The notes: a model not told the origin generated them from the letters alone. Shown: positions 34,988-46,000, numbered from the stretch's first letter. The stretch is 64,000 nt of DNA from an uncultured Schlesneria sp. (GCA_903904835.1 CAIVEI010000209.1:29102-93101); one strand, 5' to 3'. Numbers and translations: made by a program.

Positions 34988-37900
34988 CTAGTTTCCGGTC
35001 TTCACCGGCACCGCCGCGTCAATGATCGGATCGTTCAAGAAGCGGATCAGGGAAACGGGGGTGTATTTCGGCTGTTGATTTCGCCACTTTTCATAGACGC
35101 GGCGAGAAACAAACCCCACGGTTTCAAGCAAACTGACTCGTCCGTCAGGTTCGACTGGTGGAAAGCCCGCAAGATTCGGGTCCACGGTGCTGCCATCGGC
35201 GCTCCCGCCAAGTCCGTCGAGCAGGAATGCGGTAAACCGCCCATGCCGATTGAGGTCATCTTCGCGCGTTGTCAGGTCTTCGGTCGTGGCTGCGAAGACG
35301 ACGGTATTGAGGTTCTTTAAAGGACGCAGGCGTGCCTTTTCGGATTCCAGTCGGGCAATATTTCCCGCGTAACAAGTATCAAGAAAGAATACTTTGCCGC
35401 AGTTCGGGATTTCTTCGATCAAACCACGGAACGCAGACCACGGGATCGAGTGTCTTTGCAAGACGGCCAATTGAGACAGGTTTTTGATTTCACTGACTGG
35501 AGGGACAAAAAAATATTCCTTTCCCACCACCTCTCCCAGCCCCGCCAGGAAGATCATGACCATATCATTCGACTTGAGCGGGGTCCGTTTGATCTGACTG
35601 GCAAATTGGCTGAGTTGTTTCTGAAAGGTCTCTTTCTCGAATTGACCGGCATCGGTCAGATTATCATCCACGAGGACTTTCACCACGCCGATTCTGTAGT
35701 GTGGTCCGGCGCTGTCTCCGATCAATTTGACGAAGTCTTGAGCGTCATTAATACAAAAATTGAGTTTCAAGCCCCCCTGATAGTTGTTCGCACCGATTGC
35801 CAGGACATGGACGGTCCGCATTTCGGGTTCGCCTGACATCACGAACGGGATTTGCGCGTCAGAATACAGCCCCGGCGCAAGAGTCGGCCCAACGGATTCG
35901 ACTTTTACTAGAGCCTGGTAATCACCAGGTGGTGGCGAAATCGTCCAGGAAAATCGACGAAGGCCTTTGACGACCGACGCGATCGGAGGACCCAGTTTGG
36001 CACCATTGACCCAGCCGTCGATCTTGAATTCTGCTGAAGGAACGTTGCCAAAATCCACGTCGGCCGCAATGGTGACTTCAGCTCCGAGCGGATAAGTTGT
36101 CATGGAAATCGGTCCATTCAACTGAACACGGGGCATTTGAGCGACGATCACACCAGGATTTTGCGGGACAATCGCCACGGCCTTTAACGCATCGGAAAGT
36201 GATCCGAGAGCAAACAGTTTTTGCAGCAGATCTGGTCGCTCGTACTGGTCACGCAATTGCTCAGCACGAGAGAACTTTGGTTCGTCACCTCGGCGCGATG
36301 GATTGATCTGGAATCCGAATAACTCGTCGCCGTCAACGCTCGAATTATAGTAGCCGGCGGGTGACCATGCGGCCCATTCATTTCGTCGATCAATGAAAAG
36401 AGTCGTCATCGGTTCCCATGCCGGGGTGACGATGAACGGCGGAAGACCGGCACCCGCACGGGCCGCATGAATTTCGACCGATTCGGTGAACGGCAAACCT
36501 TCCAAAGCTTTCAAAATCTGTGGGGGATCAGTGAGCTCGACGCGTTGCCCATCCTGCTGCAATGCAATTTTGACGATCTGGTCCGCATCTTTCAGCCGTC
36601 TTCCTGATAAGATTCCAAATTCCAGCAATGATGCAGCGACCAGATTCCCATCACGAATTTCGAAATCCCCTCCCCAGGCCGCCCTTTTTGCGAAGGTGCC
36701 AGGTTGCGTGAGCAATCCGTCCAAACTCCAGATGCGGATCGTCTGATCCTGCGAGCTTGATGCAAGATAGCGTCCATCCGCAGACTGGCTTAATGAATTT
36801 ACCGCATTCGTATGGTCGCGATAGTAACGGATCATCGGTGCTCGGCCCGGCTCACGCAGGTCGAACACAAAAATTCCGTTTTGACGCAACGTTCCGATCG
36901 CGACAGCGGACGGCTGATCTTGGCCTTTTTCGAAGATCCAGCCGTGTGAGGCATAATGGCCTTCACGCTGGTGTGACAGTGACAACTTCGCTCGTTCGAT
37001 TCCTTTCGCTTGGATCACCAATGTTTGCTCAAGCCCTTCTAATGAGGGGCCAACGTCGATTTTCCAGTCCGGCGGCGCGTGCGCCGGCTGGGCTTGACCG
37101 AGAGCACTCGGACGAACAACTTCCGCCGTGGCCAGGTTGAACCCGTGCGTCCACTCGCCGCTCACGTTGGTCGAGATTGCAAGCATTGTCTCGGGCTGCT
37201 GAACGAACTGGACTCGATGGACCGTCGAACCAGAACCCGCCAATACGGTCGGTCGCTGCGTCGAGAAAGGTTTCGGTCGATTCTGGTTGCTCCTGGGATC
37301 GATCAGCGAAAACACTTCGATCGCTGCCTCGCCAGGACGCGTCATCGCAGCATATTTTCCGTCCGCACTCAGAGCTGCAGCAAGTGTTTCGCCCTGGAAT
37401 TTCCACTCGCGACGTTCCACCAACGTCGAACTGGTATCGGAAATATTTTCTAACTCGGCATACGCGAAATCTTCTTTGCCCGCTGCGATCGCGGCTGTTG
37501 TCGGAGAGTGCAGTGTCAGGACATTTCCATTTGTGCTTGTTGAAATCGTCCGCAGCGGGATCTTTTTGAACGGTGATTTCGTCCTTTGAGGTTTACCTCC
37601 CTGCCAGATGACCAGCTCACCATTCGCATCGCCCGAGTACCAGCGTTGTGATTTCGATGCTGCGCCTAAGGCGGTAATCAACCCTTGATGAGTCGAGATG
37701 AGTGTTTCTGCGGTCACCTTCTCGTCGGGTCCGATCGTGAACATCCTCAATTGAGAAACAGGCTGTTTGGGGTCCGTCGCCTGATTCAACGAGGCAACAA
37801 ATACGTTATTCGAAATGAATTGGACATAGACGCTGGAAAGGCCGGGATTGCTGACGGCAGGGAGGATTTGTTGGGATTTCCAGCTTCCCACGGCCCATAA

Positions 37901-38512
37901 GCGAATGTCTCCATCGAGGCTGATTGAAGCCAGCCATTCACCATTCGGCGAAAAAGAAACGGAATTGATCGTCTGTAAATGTCCGGTGACAAATCGCTGC
38001 ATCGGGTCTTCGTCTGGAAGCGGCGGGGGAAGGATGGTCAATTGCCGACCGTGACTGGAATCGGCGATTGAGATATCGCCACTGATTTGCTGGGCACCGT
38101 AGCCGCCGAATGCAATCAGACTTTTTGCTTCATTGATACTCAGGGTCCAGATTTGCCCGCGATCATGGCGTGCAATCGGCCAGCGCGCGTGGTCGACCAG
38201 TTTGAGATCCGGAGCGGCTGTTCGTGCTTCTGGCAAGCTCCAGATTTCGACCGCTTTGTCGGCACCCGCAGCGTACAGATGACGTGAATCGGATGAAAAA
38301 GCGAGCGTTCGAACGGCGGCCGTCGGCCCACCTGTTGTCAGGACGATTCGAGCATCACGTCCCTGCTGGGCCACGCCTGTGCCGGTGCAAGCTACGAAAA
38401 GGATCGCAAATACCAAGGTCATATGGCGCAGAATCTGACCGATTGATCCTGCTGGAGTTCCGATCTTCTTCAACGACGTTTTTCTGCGCCGTTGAAATTG
38501 GCAGATGATCAT
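34988..38512 (-). CDS. WD40-caspase fusion protein with catalytic His replaced
   Basis: Exported or membrane-tethered protein of 1174 residues. After a signal-like segment (LVFAILFVACTGTGVAQQ) comes a WD40 propeller (FSSDSRHLYAAGADKAVEIW and others), a middle region with more blades (NSLSQSADGRYLASSSQDQT), and a C-terminal C14 caspase-like domain from VHVLAIGANNYQG. The cysteine is kept (FFLDTCYAGN, codon 35372-35374), but the histidine expected in FLAGHGE is leucine (FLAGLGE, codon 35537-35539). Hence protease activity is doubtful. The start is uncertain: ATG 38512 is used here, 38572 and 38422 are alternatives. The downstream kinase gene begins 10 bases after its stop. Confidence 0.88.
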   Translation of the reverse strand: MIICQFQRRRKTSLKKIGTPAGSIGQILRHMTLVFAILFVACTGTGVAQQGRDARIVLTTGGPTAAVRTLAFSSDSRHLYAAGADKAVEIWSLPEARTAAPDLKLVDHARWPIARHDRGQIWTLSINEAKSLIAFGGYGAQQISGDISIADSSHGRQLTILPPPLPDEDPMQRFVTGHLQTINSVSFSPNGEWLASISLDGDIRLWAVGSWKSQQILPAVSNPGLSSVYVQFISNNVFVASLNQATDPKQPVSQLRMFTIGPDEKVTAETLISTHQGLITALGAASKSQRWYSGDANGELVIWQGGKPQRTKSPFKKIPLRTISTSTNGNVLTLHSPTTAAIAAGKEDFAYAELENISDTSSTLVERREWKFQGETLAAALSADGKYAAMTRPGEAAIEVFSLIDPRSNQNRPKPFSTQRPTVLAGSGSTVHRVQFVQQPETMLAISTNVSGEWTHGFNLATAEVVRPSALGQAQPAHAPPDWKIDVGPSLEGLEQTLVIQAKGIERAKLSLSHQREGHYASHGWIFEKGQDQPSAVAIGTLRQNGIFVFDLREPGRAPMIRYYRDHTNAVNSLSQSADGRYLASSSQDQTIRIWSLDGLLTQPGTFAKRAAWGGDFEIRDGNLVAASLLEFGILSGRRLKDADQIVKIALQQDGQRVELTDPPQILKALEGLPFTESVEIHAARAGAGLPPFIVTPAWEPMTTLFIDRRNEWAAWSPAGYYNSSVDGDELFGFQINPSRRGDEPKFSRAEQLRDQYERPDLLQKLFALGSLSDALKAVAIVPQNPGVIVAQMPRVQLNGPISMTTYPLGAEVTIAADVDFGNVPSAEFKIDGWVNGAKLGPPIASVVKGLRRFSWTISPPPGDYQALVKVESVGPTLAPGLYSDAQIPFVMSGEPEMRTVHVLAIGANNYQGGLKLNFCINDAQDFVKLIGDSAGPHYRIGVVKVLVDDNLTDAGQFEKETFQKQLSQFASQIKRTPLKSNDMVMIFLAGLGEVVGKEYFFVPPVSEIKNLSQLAVLQRHSIPWSAFRGLIEEIPNCGKVFFLDTCYAGNIARLESEKARLRPLKNLNTVVFAATTEDLTTREDDLNRHGRFTAFLLDGLGGSADGSTVDPNLAGFPPVEPDGRVSLLETVGFVSRRVYEKWRNQQPKYTPVSLIRFLNDPIIDAAVPVKTGN

Positions 38513-38572
38513 GTTGAGGTCCGGTAGAGATGATAATTCGATGTGAACGCAGGTATGCAAACAAAAAATCAT

Positions 38573-39069
38573 AGCAGCCCACAGGCAACCGGCACTCAGT
38601 ATACGTCACCGGGAATCAAAAATTGAGTCATGAATTTGAGACTCAATGAATCGAAACAATAATGAGTGATCCAGACGTGTGTCACTGAATAGCCGTTCTC
38701 GATCACGCAGTGTTCTTAAACGACGTGGTGACAGCGTAAAAACAGAGAGTCTTCGAAGAATCCAACGAGTCGTTGCGTATCACCCAAAGCGACTTCATCG
38801 CTCCGCTCGATGAGCGTCTGTCGAGAACAAGCCAATCGCTGTCGAAGCATCGCGTCATTTTGGAAAATCATGATTTCAAAATCTTCCACAATACTTCTGG
38901 TCCTCCGGCAGAATCTGCCGGAAACGGGTTGTGGATTTATCGCTCGCGGAAGATGCAACGACGAATCGGTTGCGTATCTCGTTTCGCGAATCGACTTCCG
39001 AAGTTTAACAATTAAGGGCTCGCTTGCAGCCTGCGTCCTGCGCTGACGTTCCATCTGACGAGATCTCAA
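38573..39069. other. divergent intergenic region
   Basis: It separates the WD40-caspase operon from the outer-membrane-like gene. I see no real gene; open frames here on both strands lack ribosome sites and protein-like composition. GGCAGAATCTGCC near 38918 is a small hairpin. Confidence 0.5.
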
Positions 39070-40449
39070 ATGACGAATTACGCACGCAAACTTAAAGCTG
39101 TTCATCTCGATCGGCCTTTGTTTTTCGTCGGATTCGTGTTTACGGGTCTGTTACTGGTAGGTCAAGTGTTTGCACAAGATGATCTGCCAGCGCCGATTTC
39201 TCCGTCTGCGGGACCTGTGATTTCAGGTCAATCGTCGACGCCGGCGACACCTCCGAATTCGACACCGACACCCAATTCGCCCCCAGCTCCGCTACGAATG
39301 CAACCTCTGAATTCGGTACTGAATCAATCCAATGCGAATCAAGCGGCGCAAGCTCAACCTGCCAATGGTTCTTTCTTCACGCCTCGAGCCTCAGCAAGTA
39401 CGGCAGCCGTCAGTCAGCGAGCATTTTCACCGAGTATGATCGGCGATGGATTTGCGCCAGTGCCGTTTCACGTGACGTTCCATGAGGGAAATTCAACGGG
39501 AAAAAGTGGCATTTACACGACGGTTCCCGGCGCGGGAGGGACGGTTGGAACATCGAAAATCGTGGAAAATGCCAGCCCGATCCCTCGCGATCGAGTCTAC
39601 TTCAATTACAGCGATTTCAATGGCGTGCCGTTGACAGTGAACGGCGTGAACGTGAATCGCTACACACCGGGATTCGAAAAGACGTTCTTCAACGGAATGT
39701 CCTCCATCGAAGTTCGCACGCCATTCGCATCGACGCTTTCGAATAACCTTTATGCGTTCGACACCAATAATGGTGGGAGCACGCAGTTTGGCGATTTGAC
39801 GATCTATCTGAAACAGTTGTTTTACAAGTCAGAGACATTTGCTGCATCGGCAGGGCTGGGGTTCGAGTTGCCCACTGCTTCGAACACAAACGTCTTTTAT
39901 GGTACCGGTAATCAACTCTTCAGCGTGAAAAATCAAGCGGTCCATTTGCTTCCGTTCCTTGGAAGTGTTTATTCACCCAACGAACAGATATTTGTTCAGC
40001 AGTTTTTGCAGTTTGACTTTGACGCAAATGGTAACTCGGTTCAAACAAATAGTCTCCACCTGCCGCCGACGACTGTGGGTCGCCTGAACGATATGAGCTA
40101 CTTGTACTACAGTATTGGGGCGGGATACTGGCTCTACAACAATCCGGGAACGGATCGGTTTTTGACCAGAATCGCACCGATCGTCGAGATGCATTACAAT
40201 AAATCGTTAACCAGCACTGATCTTGTGAGTGCACCTCCGCAATTTATTGGTGCTCAGGGGATCAATCAGGACCTGTTAAATGGTACAATCGGTGTGACGG
40301 CCATGTTTAAACAGAACAGTACATTGACTCTCGGGTATGTCACACCACTGAGTTCCATTGATCACCGGCAATTCAATAGTGAGTTCCGACTGATGTTCAA
40401 CTGGTTCTTTGGGGGTTCCGTCAACAGATTCTCCCGAGTTCAGTTTTGA
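39070..40449 (+). CDS. putative outer-membrane beta-barrel protein
   Basis: Exported protein of 459 residues. A signal peptide (LLLVGQVFAQDD) is followed by a ~110-residue disordered stretch rich in Pro, Ser, Thr, Asn and Gln. The rest alternates polar and hydrophobic residues in the manner of beta strands, with many Gly, Tyr and Phe, and ends in aromatic RVQF, the usual outer-membrane insertion signal. I do not recognise a named family; planctomycete genomes carry many such proteins. The cyclase gene follows 18 bases downstream, so the two may be co-transcribed. Confidence 0.7.
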   Translation: MTNYARKLKAVHLDRPLFFVGFVFTGLLLVGQVFAQDDLPAPISPSAGPVISGQSSTPATPPNSTPTPNSPPAPLRMQPLNSVLNQSNANQAAQAQPANGSFFTPRASASTAAVSQRAFSPSMIGDGFAPVPFHVTFHEGNSTGKSGIYTTVPGAGGTVGTSKIVENASPIPRDRVYFNYSDFNGVPLTVNGVNVNRYTPGFEKTFFNGMSSIEVRTPFASTLSNNLYAFDTNNGGSTQFGDLTIYLKQLFYKSETFAASAGLGFELPTASNTNVFYGTGNQLFSVKNQAVHLLPFLGSVYSPNEQIFVQQFLQFDFDANGNSVQTNSLHLPPTTVGRLNDMSYLYYSIGAGYWLYNNPGTDRFLTRIAPIVEMHYNKSLTSTDLVSAPPQFIGAQGINQDLLNGTIGVTAMFKQNSTLTLGYVTPLSSIDHRQFNSEFRLMFNWFFGGSVNRFSRVQF

Positions 40450-40467
40450 TCTCAGAGGCAACCACGA

Positions 40468-42342
40468 ATGGCTCGGCTGGAGAAACGAGATTCCTTGATT
40501 CGGGTACTGATCGATGCCGACGATCGGATTCTGGAGATAGGTCGCCAGACTAAAGATGACCCGGACCCGCTCGAAGTTGTCCGAACTCCCGAACTGACAC
40601 GTCTTGTGATTGTTCCCAAGGACCATCGAGAAGTCGGTCGGCGTCAATTGAGGATCGAGATTCTCGATCAAAATCGTGTGCGTCTGACAAACGTTAACGA
40701 AATTAACGGCATAGCGCTCGAGTCTGGTTCCGTTTTAGCGCCGGGTAAGACCGTCGAATTGTGGTTACCTTTCACCGTCCATCGTGGGACCGTCGGAGTC
40801 TCGTTCGAAGGTCCCGCCGCTTCGAAGTCGTCGGTCGAACTGAGTGAAGACGAATTTTTTTCGCTACCAGCCGCACCACCTGCGCCGAATTCAGAACTGC
40901 TTGATTTCACTTCGTCTCACAGAGAATTGTCCGAGAATTTTCCGTCCAGCGAACCGGAGTCGTTATCGGATTCCTTTAAAAGTTCCAATAAAGGGCAGAT
41001 GTTTAAGCGGCTGACACACTTAATTGTCCTACTGCAAGGGACCGCCTCCTCAAAGGATTTTGAGGAATCGATTTCCAAAAGCGCACTGGAAATGGTAGGC
41101 CTCGATCGAGCAGCTGTCCTCAAACTTGTTGGGACAACCTGGAAAATCTGTTCCTTGTCGATGCGGCGTGAAAATGACGAGGAATCATGGCGACCGAGTC
41201 AAGGGCTGCTGGGGCTGGTTGCCAAGAGTGGAAAGAGCTCTTGGGGGGTTCCCGGGGCCGATGGCAAAGGGATTTTCGAAAGCGCCGCTTCGGTCGTCGC
41301 CATGGTGGCCGCCCCAATTTTGAATAAATCCAATGAAGTTGTCGGTGCCGTTTATGGTGACCGAAAGGTCGGAGGGGGTCTGGCTCGTTCCCCCATCAAT
41401 GAGTTCGACGCCATGATGGTGGAAATCATGGCCTGCGGGGTGGCAGGTGGGTGGGCTCGGCTTGAGCAAGAGCAGGCTGCGCTCACTCGACGTGCGCAGC
41501 TCGAACGATTTGTCTCGAAAGAGGTTGCACAACAACTTGAAGAAGATCAAGACGCGCTGATTGGAAAGGACGCTGAAGTCACAATTTTGTTTTGCGACAT
41601 CGTCGGATTCAGCCGAATTTCTGAACAGTTGAGCCCTGCGAAGACGTTCGAATGGATCAACGCTGTCATGGAGACTCTGTCGGAATGCGTCTCGGCGACA
41701 AAAGGGACGCTGGTCGACTATATCGGCGACGAGCTGATTGCCATGTGGGGTGCTCCGTATGCCGTCGCTGACCACGCATCGGCGGCAGCCGAATCAGCAA
41801 TTCAAATGCTGAATTCACTTCAGAAGCTCAATGAAAAGCATCCGCTTCCTGGAGGAGAATTGACCCAGATCGGCATTGGATTGAACTCCGGCAAAGTGAG
41901 GGTCGGCAATACGGGGTCATTAAAGAAAATGAAATACGGACCGCTCGGTTCCGAAGTCAATATTGCCAGCCGCGTCCAGGGAGCCACGCGTTTCTTACAG
42001 GCGCCAGCGCTGATCACGGGTGCCACCGCTCGACACCTTAAAGGGAAATTCAATATCCGAAGACTGTGTTCTGTGAGACTGAAAAATATCGAAAACCCCG
42101 TCGAGTTGTTCGAGCTGGTTGCAAGCCCAAATCCAGAATGGAGTCAGATCACCAAAGACTACGAAGTCGCATTAAAAGCCTTCGAAGAACACAAGCTTCT
42201 TACGACGATTGGAACATTGAGCCAGGTCGTTGCCCGCGAGACCTATGACGGTCCGACGATGGTCCTTCTTTCACGTGCCGTTGATGCCTGGTCCAGGGAT
42301 CAAAAAAAATACGATCCCGTGTGGACGCTCCCTTCAAAATAG
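40468..42342 (+). CDS. class III adenylate/guanylate cyclase with FHA-like and GAF domains
   Basis: Cytosolic nucleotidyl cyclase of 624 residues. The N-terminus (to ~110) looks like a degenerate FHA domain (REVGRRQLRIEILDQN, VLAPGKTVELWLPF). Residues ~185-335 form a GAF domain (LVAKSGKSSWGVPGADGKGI, VVAAPIL-like core). The catalytic domain has both metal aspartates, D377 in LFCDIVGFS and D421 in YIGDELIAMWGAP, and GSEVNIASRVQ. The lysine that usually reads adenine before IGD is missing (VDYIGDE), so the choice between ATP and GTP is open. GAF and FHA modules suggest control by a small ligand and by phosphoprotein binding. It follows the barrel gene by 18 bases. Confidence 0.9.
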   Translation: MARLEKRDSLIRVLIDADDRILEIGRQTKDDPDPLEVVRTPELTRLVIVPKDHREVGRRQLRIEILDQNRVRLTNVNEINGIALESGSVLAPGKTVELWLPFTVHRGTVGVSFEGPAASKSSVELSEDEFFSLPAAPPAPNSELLDFTSSHRELSENFPSSEPESLSDSFKSSNKGQMFKRLTHLIVLLQGTASSKDFEESISKSALEMVGLDRAAVLKLVGTTWKICSLSMRRENDEESWRPSQGLLGLVAKSGKSSWGVPGADGKGIFESAASVVAMVAAPILNKSNEVVGAVYGDRKVGGGLARSPINEFDAMMVEIMACGVAGGWARLEQEQAALTRRAQLERFVSKEVAQQLEEDQDALIGKDAEVTILFCDIVGFSRISEQLSPAKTFEWINAVMETLSECVSATKGTLVDYIGDELIAMWGAPYAVADHASAAAESAIQMLNSLQKLNEKHPLPGGELTQIGIGLNSGKVRVGNTGSLKKMKYGPLGSEVNIASRVQGATRFLQAPALITGATARHLKGKFNIRRLCSVRLKNIENPVELFELVASPNPEWSQITKDYEVALKAFEEHKLLTTIGTLSQVVARETYDGPTMVLLSRAVDAWSRDQKKYDPVWTLPSK

Positions 42343-42700
42343 CCTTTGAGCAACACCTTCGTTGGGCGTTTGTGAGAATCGATCCATTATCGAGACAAAC
42401 CGTTTCCTAAGCCCCTCGTTACCAGGTTTGGCGGTTTTGACGTTGGTGGTTGCGACTTTGATTTTGACGATTAGGTCTGCTGTCAATTACTTTGAATCAA
42501 CTTTCTCGCCACGTTGGCTCACCTTCTCGAAAACGTCGCGAGTTTCTGCCGGGTCTCGATGACTTGTCCATACCAGCGACAGATGGAGGGTGTTTTCTCT
42601 AATATGTAAGCGCTGTGAAATGAGATTGATTAAAAAAAAATGAGACTGAATTTCGGAAGCTGAAAGGCTCCGTGTCGTCTAAGAGAAAGAGTTGAGAATT
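42343..42700. other. gene-free stretch
   Basis: No gene or RNA is seen. GAGGGTGTTTTCT at 42587 also occurs at 12074; it may be chance. Confidence 0.4.
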
Positions 42701-42985
42701 ATGAGCGAACTTCCACCTCGCGAGCTTTTGGACGAAACGCATTCGTTTCCATGTCGTTTCATGTTTAAGGCGATCGGTTTGACGAATGACGATTTCGCGT
42801 TGCGGGTGGTTGCAGCGGTTCGAGTGACTCTCATTCAAGATTTTGACGCGCCGTACGAATTGCGTGAAACGTCAGGCGGGCGGCATGTATCTGTCACGAT
42901 CGAGCCCTGGGTCGAATCGTCGCAGCAAGTGATCGAGATTTATGCCGCAATTCGAAATCTCGATGGCTTGGTCATGCTAATGTAA
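42701..42985 (+). CDS. DUF493 (YbeD-like) domain protein
   Basis: Small ACT-like fold protein of 94 residues. HSFPCRFMFKAIGLTNDDF at the start and HVSVTIEPWVESSQQVIEIY fit DUF493, seen in E. coli YbeD, whose role (regulatory, near lipoyl metabolism) is not settled. ATG 42701 is chosen; an in-frame TTG nine bases upstream is less likely. It is convergent with the P-type ATPase operon, 23 bases apart. The family call is good; function unknown. Confidence 0.82.
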   Translation: MSELPPRELLDETHSFPCRFMFKAIGLTNDDFALRVVAAVRVTLIQDFDAPYELRETSGGRHVSVTIEPWVESSQQVIEIYAAIRNLDGLVMLM

Positions 42986-43008
42986 GCGATGTCCTTCGAT
43001 CGATTTCT

Positions 43009-46000
43009 CTATCGAGGCGGCACAGTCGGGGGCAACGTCATATTGGGGATTGGTTCACCCAGCCAGAAGTGTTGTTTTCCAATGGCTTTTGGGTCAACAA
43101 TCGTCAGCGGGCGTTTTGAGAGAACTTCCGTCATTGTCGTCCAATATAAAAATTGTCCGGTCAGTTCGGGCTGCGCCGAGTACTCGCCAAACAATTTTTC
43201 GAATCGCTGAGCTGTCCCTCGGGCTGACTGTTCTTTACGGATGCTGGCCGTTTGTCCTTCAAGCAGGATCGTTGCCGCCGAGCCTGAAAGCAATGGCTCG
43301 CCGTTGGCATCGAGTTCGAGCAATTTTGTCCAGAGCTCGTCGTTCAATTCCCAGTTCATCACTGTCTGCGAATTATTCGTAATTGGCTGATCTGTTCGTG
43401 CGGCATGCTGAAGCCGCGAGAATGCTCGTTCACCGACAGCACCCAATATGGTCCGTGACGCATATGCTTCTGCCTCGTTAATCAATAACTCACGATCCTC
43501 CAGTGCGTCGGCGACGTGCCGATAGGCGGGAACGACGGACTGCGGCGGATGGACATCAAGCCATTGGAGTTCGACGATTTCGACGCCAAGATCGTAAGTG
43601 GCGATCCGATCACGTAACTTTGCCAGCGACTGACGTTCCAGATCGGCACGCTGTTCGGTGAGTAGATTATCGAGTGACGCAGTGGCGGCGACCTCTCGAA
43701 GCACACTTTCGGCAGTCGCACGCAAAACATCGTCTGGACGTCGGCTTCCGGCGAATGCGAACTGCTTCAGATTGCTGATCCGATACTGAACCTCGGCCAT
43801 CAACTCTACGGGGACTTCATCAGCAGTCAACATCATGGACTCGTCGCCTTGCGTCGAGTGTCCGCGATCTTCGTGTGTACTTGTCCATTCGATTGTTGGG
43901 AGATTGACTGGCGGCGGTGGAGTTCCCGATCGCGAAGCCAGCGCGTTAAGGCGACCGATGATCCCCCCATCACGTGCGCCGAAGGTTGCTTTGCCTGAGA
44001 CGTTCCGTTTCGTCGATTGTTTTTCGACATCTGGTACTTCGCGATACCCCACGGCAACACTGCGGAGTCGCCCAACTTTTTCTCTCGTTAAGCGTTCAAG
44101 TGGCCAGGGCCAACGCCAATGCAGGCCGGCGTTCAGTTCGGTCTCGACGTGGCCGAAGCGAGTGACAATGGCGTGTTCGTCGTCAGTTAACAGAGCGATT
44201 CCGGACAGAAACCAGAGTGAAATCAATGTGGCAGCGGCCAGTTTTGTGCCGAGCTTCCAATGTTCAATGCACCAGAAGACCCATTCGGATGGCGATGCAT
44301 TGGCAACAAGCCAGTCAGCTCCGGAAAGTAACGTGTTCAAGCCACGAGAAGTCAGCGAGGACGAATGAGATTCGAACCAAAGGAGCCTCATCGCGTTGGC
44401 CATGACCGCCAACGAGGCGACTTCATGAAACAAGGCTCCACCAATGGGATCGAGCCAGCGGAGCGAGCAGGCGAGTACTCCCAAGCCATTCAGGCCGAAG
44501 GCGAACAAGAGGATACTCTGCCAGATATTCTGGACGAGTGCTCGCGAAAGCCGAACAAGACCAGGAAGGGGTCGCAGGGGATCACCGAGAAGGATGATGT
44601 CACCTGCCGCTGCTGCCATGTCTCCACCCGCCGTTCCGAGGGAAATTCCGACATCGGCGGCGGCGAGTGCCGGTGCGTCGTTGATTCCGTCACCGACCAT
44701 TGCCAGTGACCGACCAGTTCGACGAGCGTCTTCTATCCAGTGTGCTTTGTCAGCAGGAAGCTGCTCTGTTGCGATATGTTCGAAAAGGCCAAGCGTTTTG
44801 ACCACCGCGTCTGCGGGTTGTGGCCTGTCGCCTGTTAAGAGAACGAACCTGGCGACACCGACGTCACGCAGTTCGTTAAGGACGAGTTGTGACTCGGGCC
44901 GAATGGTTTCAAGAACACCAATGACTCCGATGACGACTCCGTCGACCGCAACGACGAAAGGAGATTCGCCTGCAGCCTCGCGTTCTTTCAGTAGTAACGC
45001 GGCGTCCTGCGAGAAAGAGATATCACCACGATCTAAGGCGCGTCGATTCCCGACGACAATAGTCGCTAGCCGCAAGTTGGAATTGTCAGGCATCGTAGCA
45101 ACAGAAACATCAGTCGATATTCGAACCTCGTCGGTCGAAATCGTCGCGATCACGCCAGCACCGGCAAGTGCTTCAAATTCCACTGGCGTTGGAATCATCA
45201 AGCCACGCTTTTCAGCGGCGTTGACGAGAATACGTGCGATGGGGTGTTCGCTATTTCGTTCGGCGATGGCCGCGATTCGCAGGACGGTATTCTCGGACAG
45301 TCCCGTCGTTGGAATGACGTTCCCAAGCGTGAGCGATCCTTGCGTCAGCGTACCTGTCTTGTCGAAGGCAAACGTATCGACGGTCGACAACCGCTCCAGT
45401 GCGGCAGACCCTTTCACTACGACACCTCTTCTTGCTAACCAGGCAAGAGATGCCATCACGGCACAGGGTGTTGCCAACACTAAAGGACATGGACATGCAA
45501 CGACAAGGACACCAAGTGCCGGCAGATAACCGCTCTGCCACGACCCGGTCACAACACGCCAGCCGATTAATGTAGCCAAGGCCGCAGTAAGGACGGCTGG
45601 AAGAAACCATTTGGCCATGCGATCAGCCGTTCGTTCCAGGTCCCCTTTCTTTGACGCTGCTGTTCCGACAAGTTGAGCGACACGGGCAAGCGCGGTGCCA
45701 GTGCCGATTGACTCGGCAACGACGGTCAACGCACCGAACTGATTTAATGTCCCGGCGAGAACACGATCGCCCCGTTGTTTGTCGACAGGAAAGCTCTCGC
45801 CCGTAAACGGGCTTTGGTCGACGACAGATTTGCCTGACACGACTTGCCCATCGACGGGGATCCGTTCGCCCGGCCTGACGGTGACGATGTCGCCAACACA
45901 CAATTCGTCGAGAACAACGTCCAGTTCGCGTCCATCCCGATTTCGATGTGCGATCTCGGGCCATAATGCGAATGTCTGGCGTACGGCCCAACGGGCTCGG

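Noticed and set aside
38716..39105. 129-residue open frame on the minus strand in the divergent gap
   Set aside because: No ribosome site, atypical composition, and it overlaps the start of the barrel gene.
41185..41775. 196-residue open frame on the minus strand
   Set aside because: Antisense to the cyclase gene; no recognisable motif.
12074..42599. GAGGGTGTTTTCT shared by two distant gaps as possible insertion-sequence ends
   Set aside because: Only 13 bases match, there is no second end and no duplication, so chance is adequate.
44444..45529. 361-residue open frame on the plus strand
   Set aside because: It is antisense to the P-type ATPase gene, has low-complexity Ser/Arg/Pro composition and no domain signs.
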